Shown here one piece after another: positions 1 to 9,411 of a DNA stretch of 64,000 nt. The notes under the pieces were generated by a model, which was not told where the DNA came from, made no database searches, and saw only the letters and a list, made by a program, of their open reading frames with translations. The stretch's first letter is position 1, and every line of letters begins with the position of its first letter. The translations under genes and the position numbers were made by a program. This DNA is from an uncultured Kiritimatiellota bacterium. Its GTDB lineage: Bacteria > Verrucomicrobiota > Kiritimatiellia > RFP12 > UBA1067. The stretch spans positions 30,880 to 94,879 of the forward strand of contig CAKTUI010000003.1 of the NCBI GenBank assembly GCA_934621385.1, written 5' to 3'.

Positions 1-217
1 CAATGGCCTTAAACAGCGTGATCACTGAAAGGCACCCGACCAATGCCCAATTCAGGAAACGCCATCTTTTGCGTTTAGCAAGCGTGACCTGAAGCGGAAG
101 AATCCGTGACGCGGCATCCTCCCACTCGGTCATTGAATAGCGGGAGAAGATCGCGCGCTTCGATTCCCCGGCGGCAACCCGCTTCTTGATGTCGGCTGTC
201 AGTTCCTTGCGAGTCAT
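1..217 (-). CDS. Small membrane protein, C-terminus cut by window edge
   Basis: Translation from the ATG at 217 gives at least 72 residues (begins MTRKELTADIKKR) and runs off the left end of the window. The N-terminal half is basic and helical; from about residue 54 a hydrophobic stretch (LNWALVGCLSVITLF) looks like a membrane segment. An AAGGA Shine-Dalgarno lies 8 nt upstream, and the gene starts 12 nt after the preceding small membrane gene, so it appears to be the third small gene behind the RHS gene. I do not recognise the family. By position it could be an immunity or accessory protein for the RHS toxin; that is inference. Confidence 0.6.
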   Translation of the reverse strand, partial: MTRKELTADIKKRVAAGESKRAIFSRYSMTEWEDAASRILPLQVTLAKRKRWRFLNWALVGCLSVITLFKAI

Positions 218-229
218 GTTAACTGTCCT

Positions 230-574
230 TCATTGATTGGAATAGATGCGGGTAGGTTCTTCCCTTTGACGGCTCTTCTTCGACACATTACAAATCACGA
301 CCGCTATGAGCAGTATCGTCACAGCCGCTACAATGGCCACAAACAGGGTTCGTTCTTTCATGCGCAGAACAATGGGTTCTATAGGCCATAATAGCAATAG
401 GAAAAGCGATATTTGCCAGAACTCGGTCAACGTAACTTGATTGAACAGCAACGCAAATATCATGGCAGCTTCCGGAAGCAAAAAAAGTAGAGAGCAGACT
501 TTGAACGCTCTCCAATAAGGCATTGATTTGGAGATCGTAGGCATTTCGGTAGTGAGTAACTTCTTCAAGTTCAT
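230..574 (-). CDS. Small multi-pass membrane protein downstream of RHS
   Basis: This encodes 114 residues with about three hydrophobic segments (around residues 26-45, 50-68 and 78-95) and a basic, polar tail. An AGGAGGG motif precedes the ATG at 574, although the spacing (about 12 nt) is long. It starts 16 nt after the end of the 591-920 gene and is followed 12 nt later by another small gene, so all three are probably co-transcribed with the RHS gene. No family is recognised. Immunity proteins of polymorphic toxins are usually encoded directly after the toxin, and membrane immunity proteins often go with membrane-acting toxins, so an immunity role is possible but unproven. Confidence 0.65.
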   Translation of the reverse strand: MNLKKLLTTEMPTISKSMPYWRAFKVCSLLFLLPEAAMIFALLFNQVTLTEFWQISLFLLLLWPIEPIVLRMKERTLFVAIVAAVTILLIAVVICNVSKKSRQREEPTRIYSNQ

Positions 575-590
575 TAAGTTCTACACCCTC

Positions 591-920
591 CTACTTCTCA
601 AAAAACACCATCAGCAATCTTATTAACGCCACGATCACGGCAAAGAGGCAAAAGGCCTGAATGCATCCTTTGGGTAATTTGCAACCCTCTACCATTGGAT
701 TATATTTAATAAACACAGACTTCTCGCGCATTATCCGTATATCAAGAATGGTTAGAACTACAACCGCGAGAATCCAGAGGCATCCAAGATTTGCAGTTAT
801 TTGCACGATGAACGGCACGGGTAGTATCAGAAGAATGCCGACACACCACTTCCTCATCAGATGAGAAAGCACCGTTATAATCGCAAGATAAGAAATTAAA
901 ATTAGTGTTTGTGTCGTCAT
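591..920 (-). CDS. Candidate membrane immunity protein of the RHS toxin
   Basis: This encodes 109 residues with roughly four hydrophobic segments and a short polar loop (MREKSVFIKYNPMVEG) near the middle. Its ATG at 920 overlaps the RHS stop codon as ATGA, indicating translational coupling to the toxin gene. In RHS and other polymorphic toxin systems the gene immediately after the toxin normally encodes the cognate immunity protein (known for the family). Here that gene encodes a membrane protein, which would suit a membrane-acting or membrane-crossing toxin. No named immunity family is recognised, so the role is inferred from position and coupling only. Confidence 0.65.
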   Translation of the reverse strand: MTTQTLILISYLAIITVLSHLMRKWCVGILLILPVPFIVQITANLGCLWILAVVVLTILDIRIMREKSVFIKYNPMVEGCKLPKGCIQAFCLFAVIVALIRLLMVFFEK

Positions 921-3900
921 CTTGCCGGCCCCGTAAAATCATTTGGAATGGGAATGTCAGGATTTGTATCCGTATCAACCTCTGGTGACGGTAAGATGCC
1001 GATAACATTAATCGACACGTTAAACGTTTCAACAACAACGACACCTGCCGCTGTCGATCCCGAAACTCCGCCTTCGATAACAAACTCGTATCGGATCATT
1101 CTAACACTTGTTTCCGTTGCAGTCCAACGCCCAACCGTTTGTAGTGGTTTCACTTGTCTTATTACAGCAGCTGATCTTGTTACTGACGCCCAACCCGTTG
1201 CACAAGCAGCAATTACCTCGAAAGTCGTATATGAATAGTCCAACGCTGTCTCAAGAGTTGATCCGTGGTATCCCGTAAGGCGATAAGACATTTCTCTATA
1301 TGATTGTTGTATAAAGGTGCCTGGAGGTAAAGCACGGCCTTGATAACGGCTTTTCATGTTTTCATAGGCATTATGTATCTGATCCAATCCATAGGCCATT
1401 AATGCAGCACCTCCCAACACTCCTCCAACACCTCCAGTGGCAAAAGTCAGTTTAGCACCAGCGATGAATGACAAGGTTCCAGCAAGCATTCTCACGCCAT
1501 CTGAAAAATAGCCCCAGAAACTCTCCCCAAGGATGTCTATGTATAGAACGGGATTATTATCACAAAATCCATAGAGGTTCTCGCCTCCATTCTCCTCGAT
1601 GGGATCGCGGTTGAGCCAGCGTCCGAGATCGGGACGATAGAACCGACGCTTGTAGCCGATCATTCCCGTCTCGCGGTCGTGGTACTGCGTGCTGAAGCCG
1701 AAGGAGAATACGTCGGCGAGATTGCCGTTGGAATCAACTATGTTGCCGTAGGGATCGTAGACGTACTGCGCTGCGATGCTCCCAGTCTCGGAGACGTACA
1801 GGATAATGTTGCCGTTGTGGTCGTAGCAGGGAATGTAGAACACGCCGTCCACCGACACGGCCAGCAGCCCCTCCACTCCGCCCGCGCCCTGCTCCGTGCC
1901 GGACTTGTCCGCGCCCCAGAAATACTCGAACGTGCGGGTCGTGCCGTTGGCGAACTCGACCTTTTCAAGGACGATGTTGTTGCCGTCCCAGACAAACGTG
2001 TGCGTCTCCTGCGTTTCCCATTCGTGTATCCCGACCGGCGGCGACGGAGGCGGCGCAATGCTGGAATTGAGCCGCTGGACGGTCTTGCGGATTCGCCTGT
2101 TGCGGTGGTCGTAGGCGTTCAGCACGCGGATCACGCCGTTCGTCTCCGCCGCCGAAGTCACCGAGACAAGGCGGTTCTCGGCATCGTAGGCGTAGGCGAA
2201 CGTGCCGTCGCCCGTCATGTTGCCGTCGGCGTCGTACACGGGATTCGCGCCTGCGGAAACCGCCGTGTACTGGTTGAGGCTGTTCGCCGTGTAGGAGTTC
2301 GTCTCGGCGTTCGCCGCCGACCAGAGGCGGTTGCCGATGCTGTCGTAGGCGTAGCCGTAGCGATTCGTGCCAACGCTCGCGGCCGCGAGTTCGGAGCGGC
2401 GGTTGTACAGCCATTCCCGGACGAGCGAAACGGAGTCCGTGGCGTTCGTCGGACGGTTCAGCAAATCGTACTCCGTCGAATACCAGTAGATCGACTGGCC
2501 GCCGAAGAAATAGTCGCGCCGCGTGACGAGGTGCCTGCGGCCCGCCTCGCGCGACAGCCTGGCGGAGAAGCAGTTCCCGTTCGGCAGCGTGTAGACCGTG
2601 TTCGTCACATACGAGCCGTCGTAGGCGAGCGACACCGACACGCCCCGCCCCGCCGCGTTCGTGAGCGCATAGCCGCACACGCGATCCTCCGAATCGTAGA
2701 GGCGGACCTTCGCCGAATGCCGGACGTTCGTGACGACGACCGCCGTCTCCTGGGCGCGTCGGAACTCGTCGAATGTCCGATTGACGGAGAACGCCTCGCC
2801 ACTGACGGTTACGCTCTCATTCGTGTTCAGCAGCCGGTCGTCGTAGCCGTAGGCGTAGGACGTGCCGTCAGAGAGAGTCGCCGACGCTGTCTTGCCGGAA
2901 TCGGCGTATGTGTATGCGACCGACGGCGTAGCCGTCCCAGAGTAAGTCGTGCCGCTCACGAGGTTGCGCACATTGTAGACGTGTTGCTTCCACACGCCGC
3001 GCGCCCATGTCGTGCGCGTCTTCTTCCCGTTGTCCGTGTAGGAGTATGCGACGCGCGAACCGTCCGCGTACTCTTTCGCCGTGTTCACGCCGCTCGCAGG
3101 GTCGAATTCCCATTGCGTCTCGTCCCATGTCGCGCCGCCGTCGCGTGTCGTGAAACCGTGCGTCTTGCGTCCGGCGGAATCGAAGCCGGACAGGATCGGA
3201 TAGGCGTCTCCGCTCGTGGAGACCGTGCGGCCAAGCGGATCGTAGCCGGTCACGGTCTCGTTTCTGAGCGCGTCAGTCCGCCGCACTTCCCGGTTCAGCA
3301 TGTCGTATTCGGCAGTCGCTTCCGCGACACGCCCGTCTCGGAAGTCCGTGATGCGCCGCACGACGTTCCCCGACTGGTCGTATTCAAGGCTGTCAACGCG
3401 GTTCGTCGCGCCGGACGCGTCCGACGCCGCCACGGCGACGTTGCGACCAAGCGCATCGTAGGACATCTCGCTTGCCCCGTCGATGGACGTCTGGTCGAGC
3501 GTGACGCCATAAATCGAACGCGCGGTCACAGGGGTCGAGGCTTCGATCTGCGAAACGGAGGTCAGGACGCCGGTGGCCGCATCGAATGCCGTCTCCGTGA
3601 CGGTCTCGCGCCCAGACGCCGCGACGGACACCGTGCGGCTGCGTAGGGCGTCCGAAAGCCCCGTCAGCTGTACCTTGCGAATCTGCACGGAGTTGGTGAC
3701 GTTGCCCGTCATTCTCACCGAGGTGGCGATGCGGTAGATTTGCTGGCTGATCGTCTCGTAGGACGCATCGTTCAGGATCGCGGTTCCGTCCTGCGATGTG
3801 CTTGTGCGTTCCCCGCGCTCGTTGTAGCCATACGTGACAACCGGCGAACCGGTCGTGGATGCGGAGAGGATTCGCGTCGTCGTGCCGTCGTAGGCGTTGA

Positions 3901-6900
3901 CCGTGACAATCGTCGATCCGTTCGCGCCACACACGGCGGACGAGACGAGGCGTCCAAGGAAGTCGTATGTCGAGACGGAGTTCGTCACGACACCGCAGTC
4001 GTGCGACTCCGTGACCACGTACTCGATGCGACAGCCGTCGGCGGCGTAGTCCTCGAAGCGCCGCTCCTCCGTAAACTTGTCGCCGCCCCACTCGCGGCGC
4101 GTTGAGGAGCCGCCGCCGAAGACGCTACGGCTCTTCGTCGCCGTCACGCGCACCCCGTTGGTGAAGACCTCCTCGCCGCTCTCGATGCAGTTGCCGAGCA
4201 GATCCGTGCGCGTCATCGTCATGCGTCCGCGCTCGTCCGTGCGGATCGCGAGGTCGCCGCCGCCGTTCGGATACTCGGTCGCGACGGACGACAGCACCTT
4301 GCCTTGGGAGGACCGCCAGTCGTTCGCCTCGCCCAGAACGAAGCCAACGTAGGTCAGCGTGTTCGTCTCGCGTCCAAGTCCGTCGAAGAAGTGCTGCGTC
4401 ACGCGGTAGCCACCGTTGGTCGAAATGTCGGCCTGCCACACGTCCTCGTCCGCATTGTAGAGCTGGTCGTAGCCGGTCACGCCGGAGCGCAACACGCGGC
4501 GGCGCTCGCGGTCGCGCCGCCAGAGGAGGCGGCAGCACGAATAGGCGTTGGTGGTCGACGTGCCGTCGGAGTAGACCGTCGAGCGCAGACGGTTCTTCTC
4601 GTCGTAGAGGGACCGCTCCTCGTCAAGCATCCTGCCGCCGTCCGTCAGGTGCGTGGCCCTGCGGACGACCAGCCCGTAGGCCGCATCGTAGTCCGTCACC
4701 GTGTACGTCGGGAGCGGACTGGACGAGAAGGACGACCGGGACGTGCAGGTCACGACCGCGCCCGTGGCGACGTAGTCATTCACGGTGAGCAGTCCGTTCT
4801 CGTCCAGTTGCGCGGAGACCTTGCAGCGCATCACGAGGGGCGTCCCAACCCCCGTCTCGGTGAAGGTGGTCTCGTAGGAATAGGCGTTTCCATCCGCGTT
4901 CGGAGCCGCCCCGCCTGCGGCGGAGCCGGCCCGCCACCTCTCCGCCTTCACGGTCTCGCGTCCGCCTGCGGCGCCGGTCGTGTACCGCCACCACGTCCGC
5001 CCAATCATCGTCGCGACGCCTCCCGCGACAACGTACTTCGTCTCGGTTCGCACCTTGCCGACGAATTCGCCGTCCTCGCCGTCCCCGGCAAGCGGCGCGT
5101 AGTCGAATACCGTCACGTAGGCATCGGACAGCCCCTCCGCGCCCGTCAGGACGTTCGAGACCGCGACCGGGAAGGATCCTGGGATCTCCGAGCCGTTGCG
5201 CTGCTCGACGCGGAGAATCTCGCGCCCGGACTCGTCGAAGTCGTGGTACTCCCACGGGCGGTCGTTCCCGGTCAGAAGCCGAAGCTTGCCGTGACGCGCC
5301 CTGCGTCTGGGATCGAACCAGTAGTCGGCCTCGCGTGTGCGCCCGTTGAGCCCCGTCCACTCGTAGCGGTAGGTCTCGCGGATGACAGCGTTCTCGCACT
5401 CGCCGTACCGGTGGGATTCCGAGTAGACGTAGGACAGCTCGTTTCCGTTCGCGTCCCTCACCGTGCGCCATTCCCTCTTCGCCCCGTCCCACGGATCGTT
5501 GATCCTGTCCTCGACGGTCAGCTCCTCCGAGACCTGCTTGAGGTTGTCAAACCTCGTCCAGTCGCCGCCATCGCATGTGAACGTCCAGTCCTCGAGGGGA
5601 TTGTCGAGTCTGCTGATCTTGCGGATTCTGATCCGCGACGTGCTCCCGTCCACATTCGAGAACTCCCACGTGTGGTCGAGCGTCCCGGAGAGACGGTCCC
5701 GGACGGTCATCCGCACCACGCCGGACACGCTCTCGATCACGATGTCCCGGCCGCGTTCGCCCATGCACACGATGTGGCGGCTGTTCCCGTTCGTGGTCAC
5801 GGTCACGCTGGCGTCCTCCCTGAACAGGTAGCGGAAGGTCGACGGAGTCACGATGATCGGATCGTCCGTCTTGAAGTAGGCGAATCCGTCCGTCTGTCCC
5901 CTGCGGGGCGATCCGACCGACACGCGGAACGCGAGCGATCCGAGTTCCGTCCCGTCGTAGTGCTGGCAGGAGCCGCCCGTGCAGGTGTCCTCGCACGACT
6001 CGCACTCGTCAAGCTCGGTCAGAAGCTCGGAATGCGTCAGCGATCCGCCGCAGCCGTATTCGCGCAGATGCAGGGCCTTCCCCGACCACACCACCTCGTC
6101 GCCGACCTTGACCACGCCGGTGCATTTCTCGCCGTCCGTGTCGAAGTCTGTCGACACGCCCGCATAGTCTCCGATGCCCGACGAGACGCCTGGTTCGCAG
6201 TTGCAGTACCATCCGCCGGAGTAGTCCCGCGACCAGTTCCCCCAGAGGCACTTGCTGTTGAGCGGGTAGTGTTCCTCGTAGTAGTAGGTGTCGCTGGTCC
6301 AGTCGTAGCCGAGGTCGGAACCCGCATAGCAGTGATCCTCGCCGTACCACACGCTCGGATCGAGAATGAGCAGTATATGGCCTCCCCCGCCATCGCCGGA
6401 ACGGAGCATGCGCCGCAAGACCGGCGGCGCAAGCGAGGCGGAGATCTCCGGGAACGGATACGCGCCGGGGCGGTAGACCGCAAGCGTCCCGCCCGAGACG
6501 TCGCCGTCGTAAGCGATGCCGCCGTCCGAGACGCCCTCCATCCCGGAAAGCACCCCCATGTCCGCCTCCTCGTCGGAGAGCGGGCCGTTGCAGGGACGAT
6601 GCGTCCTGTCGATGGTCAGTCCGACGGAGGAGTACGATCCGTCCGTGAACACGGAGTACGAGATTCCGTTGTACTTGATCTCCCTGCCGCCCTCCACCTT
6701 CAACTCCGGCACGTAGGCGAGGAGGTGGAGCGGGGTGGCCGTGCGCACCCTGCACCCGGTCGCGACGAGCCGGAGCGTGAGGTTCTCCGCGCCGTTCGTC
6801 GAGACCGGGATGCGGAAGCTGTCCCCGGACGGGGAGCGGACGAGCGAACCCGAGCCGCCGAAGGAGTCCTCCCATTCGAGGCGCATCCCCTCCAGCATCC

Positions 6901-8467
6901 AGCCCGCCGCCGAATCGGGCGCGGCCGAGACGAAGTACTGCTGCCACGGGCTCGTCTTCGAGATGCGGAACGTCCTCTGCCAGACGAGCGCGGGCGCACC
7001 CTGCGGAAGCTCGGCGGCGAATGCGTCCGCCATCTTCCACGACACGAGGGAGTTTGTGACGCAGACGACGGGCGAGGGCGCGGCGTTCGTCGGGTTGAGT
7101 CCCAGGAGCATCTCCGTTCCGAGCGTGAAGCCGTCCTCCTTGGCGGCGGTCGCATCGTCCACGACGTTCGTGTCGCCGAACCAGTGCCGCTCGTACTCGT
7201 CGTCGATGCCGTCGCGGTCGGCATCGGTGGAGGCGGTGGCCGTCTGCGGATCGGGGTCGGAACCGTCCACGAGGCCGTCCCCGTCCGAATCGCGGTTCAG
7301 GGGGTCGAGGTTCGCCGCGACCTCCGCGCCATCGGGAATGCCGTCGAAGTCGGAGTCGGGAAGGTCGGGGTCCGTGCCGAGTCCGAAGATCTCGTCCTCG
7401 GTCGGGATGCCGTCGCCGTCGCGGTCGGGATTGGCGATGTCGTAGGCCGTCACCCGCTGGAAGGCGAGCGAGGTGAGAGACCTGCCGAGCGCCAGAGCGA
7501 ACCACGCGCCTCCGCCGCTCCTCACGCCGACCGTCACGTTCGTCAGCAGATCGTCGGACGCAAGACGCGAGAGGTCGAAGCGATAGACGAACGAGCCGCC
7601 GGGACGGAACTCGACCTGGAACGAGACGGGATTAGTCGCGCATCGGTCGAGAAGCACGTTCTGCCAGGTGACGAGAAGCGAGTTCTCCTCCGTCAGCGTC
7701 CACCAGAAGACGCAGGGACGGTTCGTCTCGTCCAGCTCACCCCAGTTTGCCTCCGGGGCGACGCCGAGGGGAGCCGAGAACGGCGAGAAGCAACGGTTGG
7801 TGTCCGCGACGTCAGGCATCACCACGCCGTTGGCGAATGCCGCGAGATTCGTCACGTATCCGTCGTCGAACGGGAACGTCCAGTCCGGGAGATCGGCATG
7901 GATCCTGACCGTCGCCGCGCCATGCCGCACCCAGTTGGTTGCGAGACAAGCCCCATTCGGTGCCGAGAAGTCGAACGTCTCGTTCGTGCCGACACCAGTC
8001 AGCACGAATCCCGCTGCATAGGCGCTCGGCGGAATGCGCGAAACATGCGAAATGGGTGCGTTGGTCGGCGCTTCCGGCTCCGGATCGCCGGTCTCGCCGC
8101 CGTTGTCGCGGTCACCCAGGTTCGGCGCTCCGCCGAACATGCCCAGCATCATGGCCCCGCCGACGTCGTTCGTGTTCGCCTCGCCGTCCACGCCGCCGAC
8201 GAGATTCGTCATGTCGCCCTCCGCCCCCTCGACCACGTTCGTGATCGAGCCCCCGTCGCCGCCGGTCGAACCGCCGCCGTAGTCCGGCTTCGTGCCGCCG
8301 TAGACAATCGCAGCCGCCAGCATCCCGCCGCAGACGACCCTTGTCAGCCAGGACTGCGCCTTGAGACGCTTCTCGGCATCCTTGAACACTCCCTTTTCGT
8401 AAAGCCAGCAGACGATGAACGCCGTCCAAAGGGTGACGACCCCGCCTATCGCGAACAACTTGAACAT
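917..8467 (-). CDS. RHS/YD-repeat polymorphic toxin-like protein
   Basis: A 2516-residue protein. Residues about 1-22 and 43-58 are hydrophobic (membrane anchor or uncleaved signal), followed by a Gly/Asn/Thr-rich linker. Residues about 348-425 carry thrombospondin type 3-like calcium-binding repeats (DRDGDGIPTEDE, DSDFDGIPDGAE, DSDGDGLVDGSD). From about 1100 to 2230 there are many YD/RHS repeats (YDAENRLVSV-type). The conserved RHS core ends with RPDLGRWLNRDPIEENGG and then NPVLYIDILG near residue 2310, the usual boundary of the self-cleaving shell. The last ~205 residues form the variable tip, starting GESFWGYFSDG, with a Gly/Ala-rich hydrophobic stretch; I recognise no known toxin fold in it. 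It lies 9 nt behind an exported EF-hand-like protein and overlaps the following small membrane gene by ATGA. The function, a contact-dependent or secreted toxin, is inferred from the family. Confidence 0.93.
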   Translation of the reverse strand: MFKLFAIGGVVTLWTAFIVCWLYEKGVFKDAEKRLKAQSWLTRVVCGGMLAAAIVYGGTKPDYGGGSTGGDGGSITNVVEGAEGDMTNLVGGVDGEANTNDVGGAMMLGMFGGAPNLGDRDNGGETGDPEPEAPTNAPISHVSRIPPSAYAAGFVLTGVGTNETFDFSAPNGACLATNWVRHGAATVRIHADLPDWTFPFDDGYVTNLAAFANGVVMPDVADTNRCFSPFSAPLGVAPEANWGELDETNRPCVFWWTLTEENSLLVTWQNVLLDRCATNPVSFQVEFRPGGSFVYRFDLSRLASDDLLTNVTVGVRSGGGAWFALALGRSLTSLAFQRVTAYDIANPDRDGDGIPTEDEIFGLGTDPDLPDSDFDGIPDGAEVAANLDPLNRDSDGDGLVDGSDPDPQTATASTDADRDGIDDEYERHWFGDTNVVDDATAAKEDGFTLGTEMLLGLNPTNAAPSPVVCVTNSLVSWKMADAFAAELPQGAPALVWQRTFRISKTSPWQQYFVSAAPDSAAGWMLEGMRLEWEDSFGGSGSLVRSPSGDSFRIPVSTNGAENLTLRLVATGCRVRTATPLHLLAYVPELKVEGGREIKYNGISYSVFTDGSYSSVGLTIDRTHRPCNGPLSDEEADMGVLSGMEGVSDGGIAYDGDVSGGTLAVYRPGAYPFPEISASLAPPVLRRMLRSGDGGGGHILLILDPSVWYGEDHCYAGSDLGYDWTSDTYYYEEHYPLNSKCLWGNWSRDYSGGWYCNCEPGVSSGIGDYAGVSTDFDTDGEKCTGVVKVGDEVVWSGKALHLREYGCGGSLTHSELLTELDECESCEDTCTGGSCQHYDGTELGSLAFRVSVGSPRRGQTDGFAYFKTDDPIIVTPSTFRYLFREDASVTVTTNGNSRHIVCMGERGRDIVIESVSGVVRMTVRDRLSGTLDHTWEFSNVDGSTSRIRIRKISRLDNPLEDWTFTCDGGDWTRFDNLKQVSEELTVEDRINDPWDGAKREWRTVRDANGNELSYVYSESHRYGECENAVIRETYRYEWTGLNGRTREADYWFDPRRRARHGKLRLLTGNDRPWEYHDFDESGREILRVEQRNGSEIPGSFPVAVSNVLTGAEGLSDAYVTVFDYAPLAGDGEDGEFVGKVRTETKYVVAGGVATMIGRTWWRYTTGAAGGRETVKAERWRAGSAAGGAAPNADGNAYSYETTFTETGVGTPLVMRCKVSAQLDENGLLTVNDYVATGAVVTCTSRSSFSSSPLPTYTVTDYDAAYGLVVRRATHLTDGGRMLDEERSLYDEKNRLRSTVYSDGTSTTNAYSCCRLLWRRDRERRRVLRSGVTGYDQLYNADEDVWQADISTNGGYRVTQHFFDGLGRETNTLTYVGFVLGEANDWRSSQGKVLSSVATEYPNGGGDLAIRTDERGRMTMTRTDLLGNCIESGEEVFTNGVRVTATKSRSVFGGGSSTRREWGGDKFTEERRFEDYAADGCRIEYVVTESHDCGVVTNSVSTYDFLGRLVSSAVCGANGSTIVTVNAYDGTTTRILSASTTGSPVVTYGYNERGERTSTSQDGTAILNDASYETISQQIYRIATSVRMTGNVTNSVQIRKVQLTGLSDALRSRTVSVAASGRETVTETAFDAATGVLTSVSQIEASTPVTARSIYGVTLDQTSIDGASEMSYDALGRNVAVAASDASGATNRVDSLEYDQSGNVVRRITDFRDGRVAEATAEYDMLNREVRRTDALRNETVTGYDPLGRTVSTSGDAYPILSGFDSAGRKTHGFTTRDGGATWDETQWEFDPASGVNTAKEYADGSRVAYSYTDNGKKTRTTWARGVWKQHVYNVRNLVSGTTYSGTATPSVAYTYADSGKTASATLSDGTSYAYGYDDRLLNTNESVTVSGEAFSVNRTFDEFRRAQETAVVVTNVRHSAKVRLYDSEDRVCGYALTNAAGRGVSVSLAYDGSYVTNTVYTLPNGNCFSARLSREAGRRHLVTRRDYFFGGQSIYWYSTEYDLLNRPTNATDSVSLVREWLYNRRSELAAASVGTNRYGYAYDSIGNRLWSAANAETNSYTANSLNQYTAVSAGANPVYDADGNMTGDGTFAYAYDAENRLVSVTSAAETNGVIRVLNAYDHRNRRIRKTVQRLNSSIAPPPSPPVGIHEWETQETHTFVWDGNNIVLEKVEFANGTTRTFEYFWGADKSGTEQGAGGVEGLLAVSVDGVFYIPCYDHNGNIILYVSETGSIAAQYVYDPYGNIVDSNGNLADVFSFGFSTQYHDRETGMIGYKRRFYRPDLGRWLNRDPIEENGGENLYGFCDNNPVLYIDILGESFWGYFSDGVRMLAGTLSFIAGAKLTFATGGVGGVLGGAALMAYGLDQIHNAYENMKSRYQGRALPPGTFIQQSYREMSYRLTGYHGSTLETALDYSYTTFEVIAACATGWASVTRSAAVIRQVKPLQTVGRWTATETSVRMIRYEFVIEGGVSGSTAAGVVVVETFNVSINVIGILPSPEVDTDTNPDIPIPNDFTGPAR

Positions 8468-8476
8468 GGCTGGCTG

Positions 8477-9109
8477 TCACCTCAATGTCATCACGAAGCC
8501 CTTGAACTGGATGTCGACGAAGAACCGCTCGTTCTGCACGTCGACTCCCCGCGCGGTCATCCGCATCAGATTCCAGTCGCGCCCGTAGAGCCACTCCGGG
8601 CGAGCGGTGGAGAGGTCGGCGAACGCGGCCCCGGTCTCGTTCGTCGCGGTGAACGACTTGACCTCGACCCTGTCCTTTCCGACCCTGTAGTGCCAGTCGA
8701 GCGTCCGGGCGACGCCGTTCGTGCCGACGCCATCCTCCTCGATTCGCTCCCCCGTCCTGAACCGCTCGACGAAGTACCGCCCGCACTCCCAGCCGATCAC
8801 CACGTCAGTCTCCTGCGGGGCAAGCCTCCCGTCCGAGTCGGCATCGGTTCCGAACGCCACCTCGACGTTGTTCGATGGCGTTCCGTCGAAGGAGAGCCAG
8901 AAGTCGAGAGTCCTCACGCCGCCCGTCTGGTCGAGGCGGTGGTGCGCGGTCACCTCGGTGTCGGCGAACTCCGGCGCGGGCAGCCGGCGCATCTCCTTCC
9001 CGGAGACGGCGAACACCGCAGCGGCCGCGAACGCCAGCATCGCGGCCATCCATCCCTTCCACTCGATGTTCATCTTCATGTTCTTCAACCTCTCTGTCAA
9101 ATCCTTCAT
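8477..9109 (-). CDS. Exported EF-hand-like protein paired with RHS
   Basis: About 210 residues. A charged N-terminus is followed by a hydrophobic segment (WMAAMLAFAAAAVFAVSG) that looks like a signal or anchor. Further in, an EF-hand-like loop DADSDGRLAPQE matches the DxDxDGxLxxxE pattern, and the rest is beta-rich. The ATG at 9109 has AAAGG 7 nt upstream; an in-frame ATG at 9127 and another about 30 nt downstream of 9109 (with AGAGG in front) are alternatives. Its stop is 9 nt before the RHS start, and both proteins share calcium-binding style motifs and Asn/Thr-rich composition. I infer it is a surface partner or chaperone of the RHS protein. The family is not named. Confidence 0.75.
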   Translation of the reverse strand: MKDLTERLKNMKMNIEWKGWMAAMLAFAAAAVFAVSGKEMRRLPAPEFADTEVTAHHRLDQTGGVRTLDFWLSFDGTPSNNVEVAFGTDADSDGRLAPQETDVVIGWECGRYFVERFRTGERIEEDGVGTNGVARTLDWHYRVGKDRVEVKSFTATNETGAAFADLSTARPEWLYGRDWNLMRMTARGVDVQNERFFVDIQFKGFVMTLR

Positions 9110-9258
9110 CTTCAGACCTTTACGCATATCACAAACAATTCAACCGCGATGGCAAGCAGCGAACAGCCATCACCGCCCCGATTATCGTAAGGCACCGCCC
9201 CCAATTGCGGAACGCAGAAGCTGATTCCTTCAAGTCATCGAACCACCTCACGGCCTGT

Positions 9259-9411
9259 CTACTCTTTTTCGCACCCCTCCATCTCCTTGCGGTGACGTTC
9301 CATCGCCTCCGCCTGTTCAATTGTTATGAGTCGCGGTTGCGGTCCCTTGATCCGAGGATCGCGCTTCCGCGGCCACCACACCATGCCCATCATCCGTCCA
9401 AGAAGCGTCAT
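9259..9411 (-). CDS. 50-residue basic protein coupled to the FtsK-like gene
   Basis: A short ORF of 50 codons beginning MTLLGRMMGMVWWPRKRDPR and ending KEMEGCEKE, rich in Arg, Lys and Met. Its ATG at 9411 overlaps the stop of the FtsK-like gene as ATGA, the same coupling used elsewhere in this gene string, which is the main reason to believe it is translated. The C-terminal half (ITIEQAEAMERHRKEMEG) should form a charged helix. The function is unknown. The ~150 bp after it, up to the 9109 start, holds no further gene that I can support. Confidence 0.55.
   Translation of the reverse strand: MTLLGRMMGMVWWPRKRDPRIKGPQPRLITIEQAEAMERHRKEMEGCEKE

Noticed and set aside
4304..9190. Plus-strand ORF of 1628 codons opposite the RHS gene
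   Set aside because: It mirrors the RHS coding frame (GC-rich codon bias), is extremely Arg/Val/Pro-rich without any domain, and crosses the start regions of real genes. The same applies to 1679-3646 (+) and other long antisense frames.
9129..9320. 63-codon minus-strand ORF
   Set aside because: It overlaps the better supported 50-codon ORF (9259-9411), which has ATGA coupling; Arg/Trp-rich random-like sequence and no RBS.
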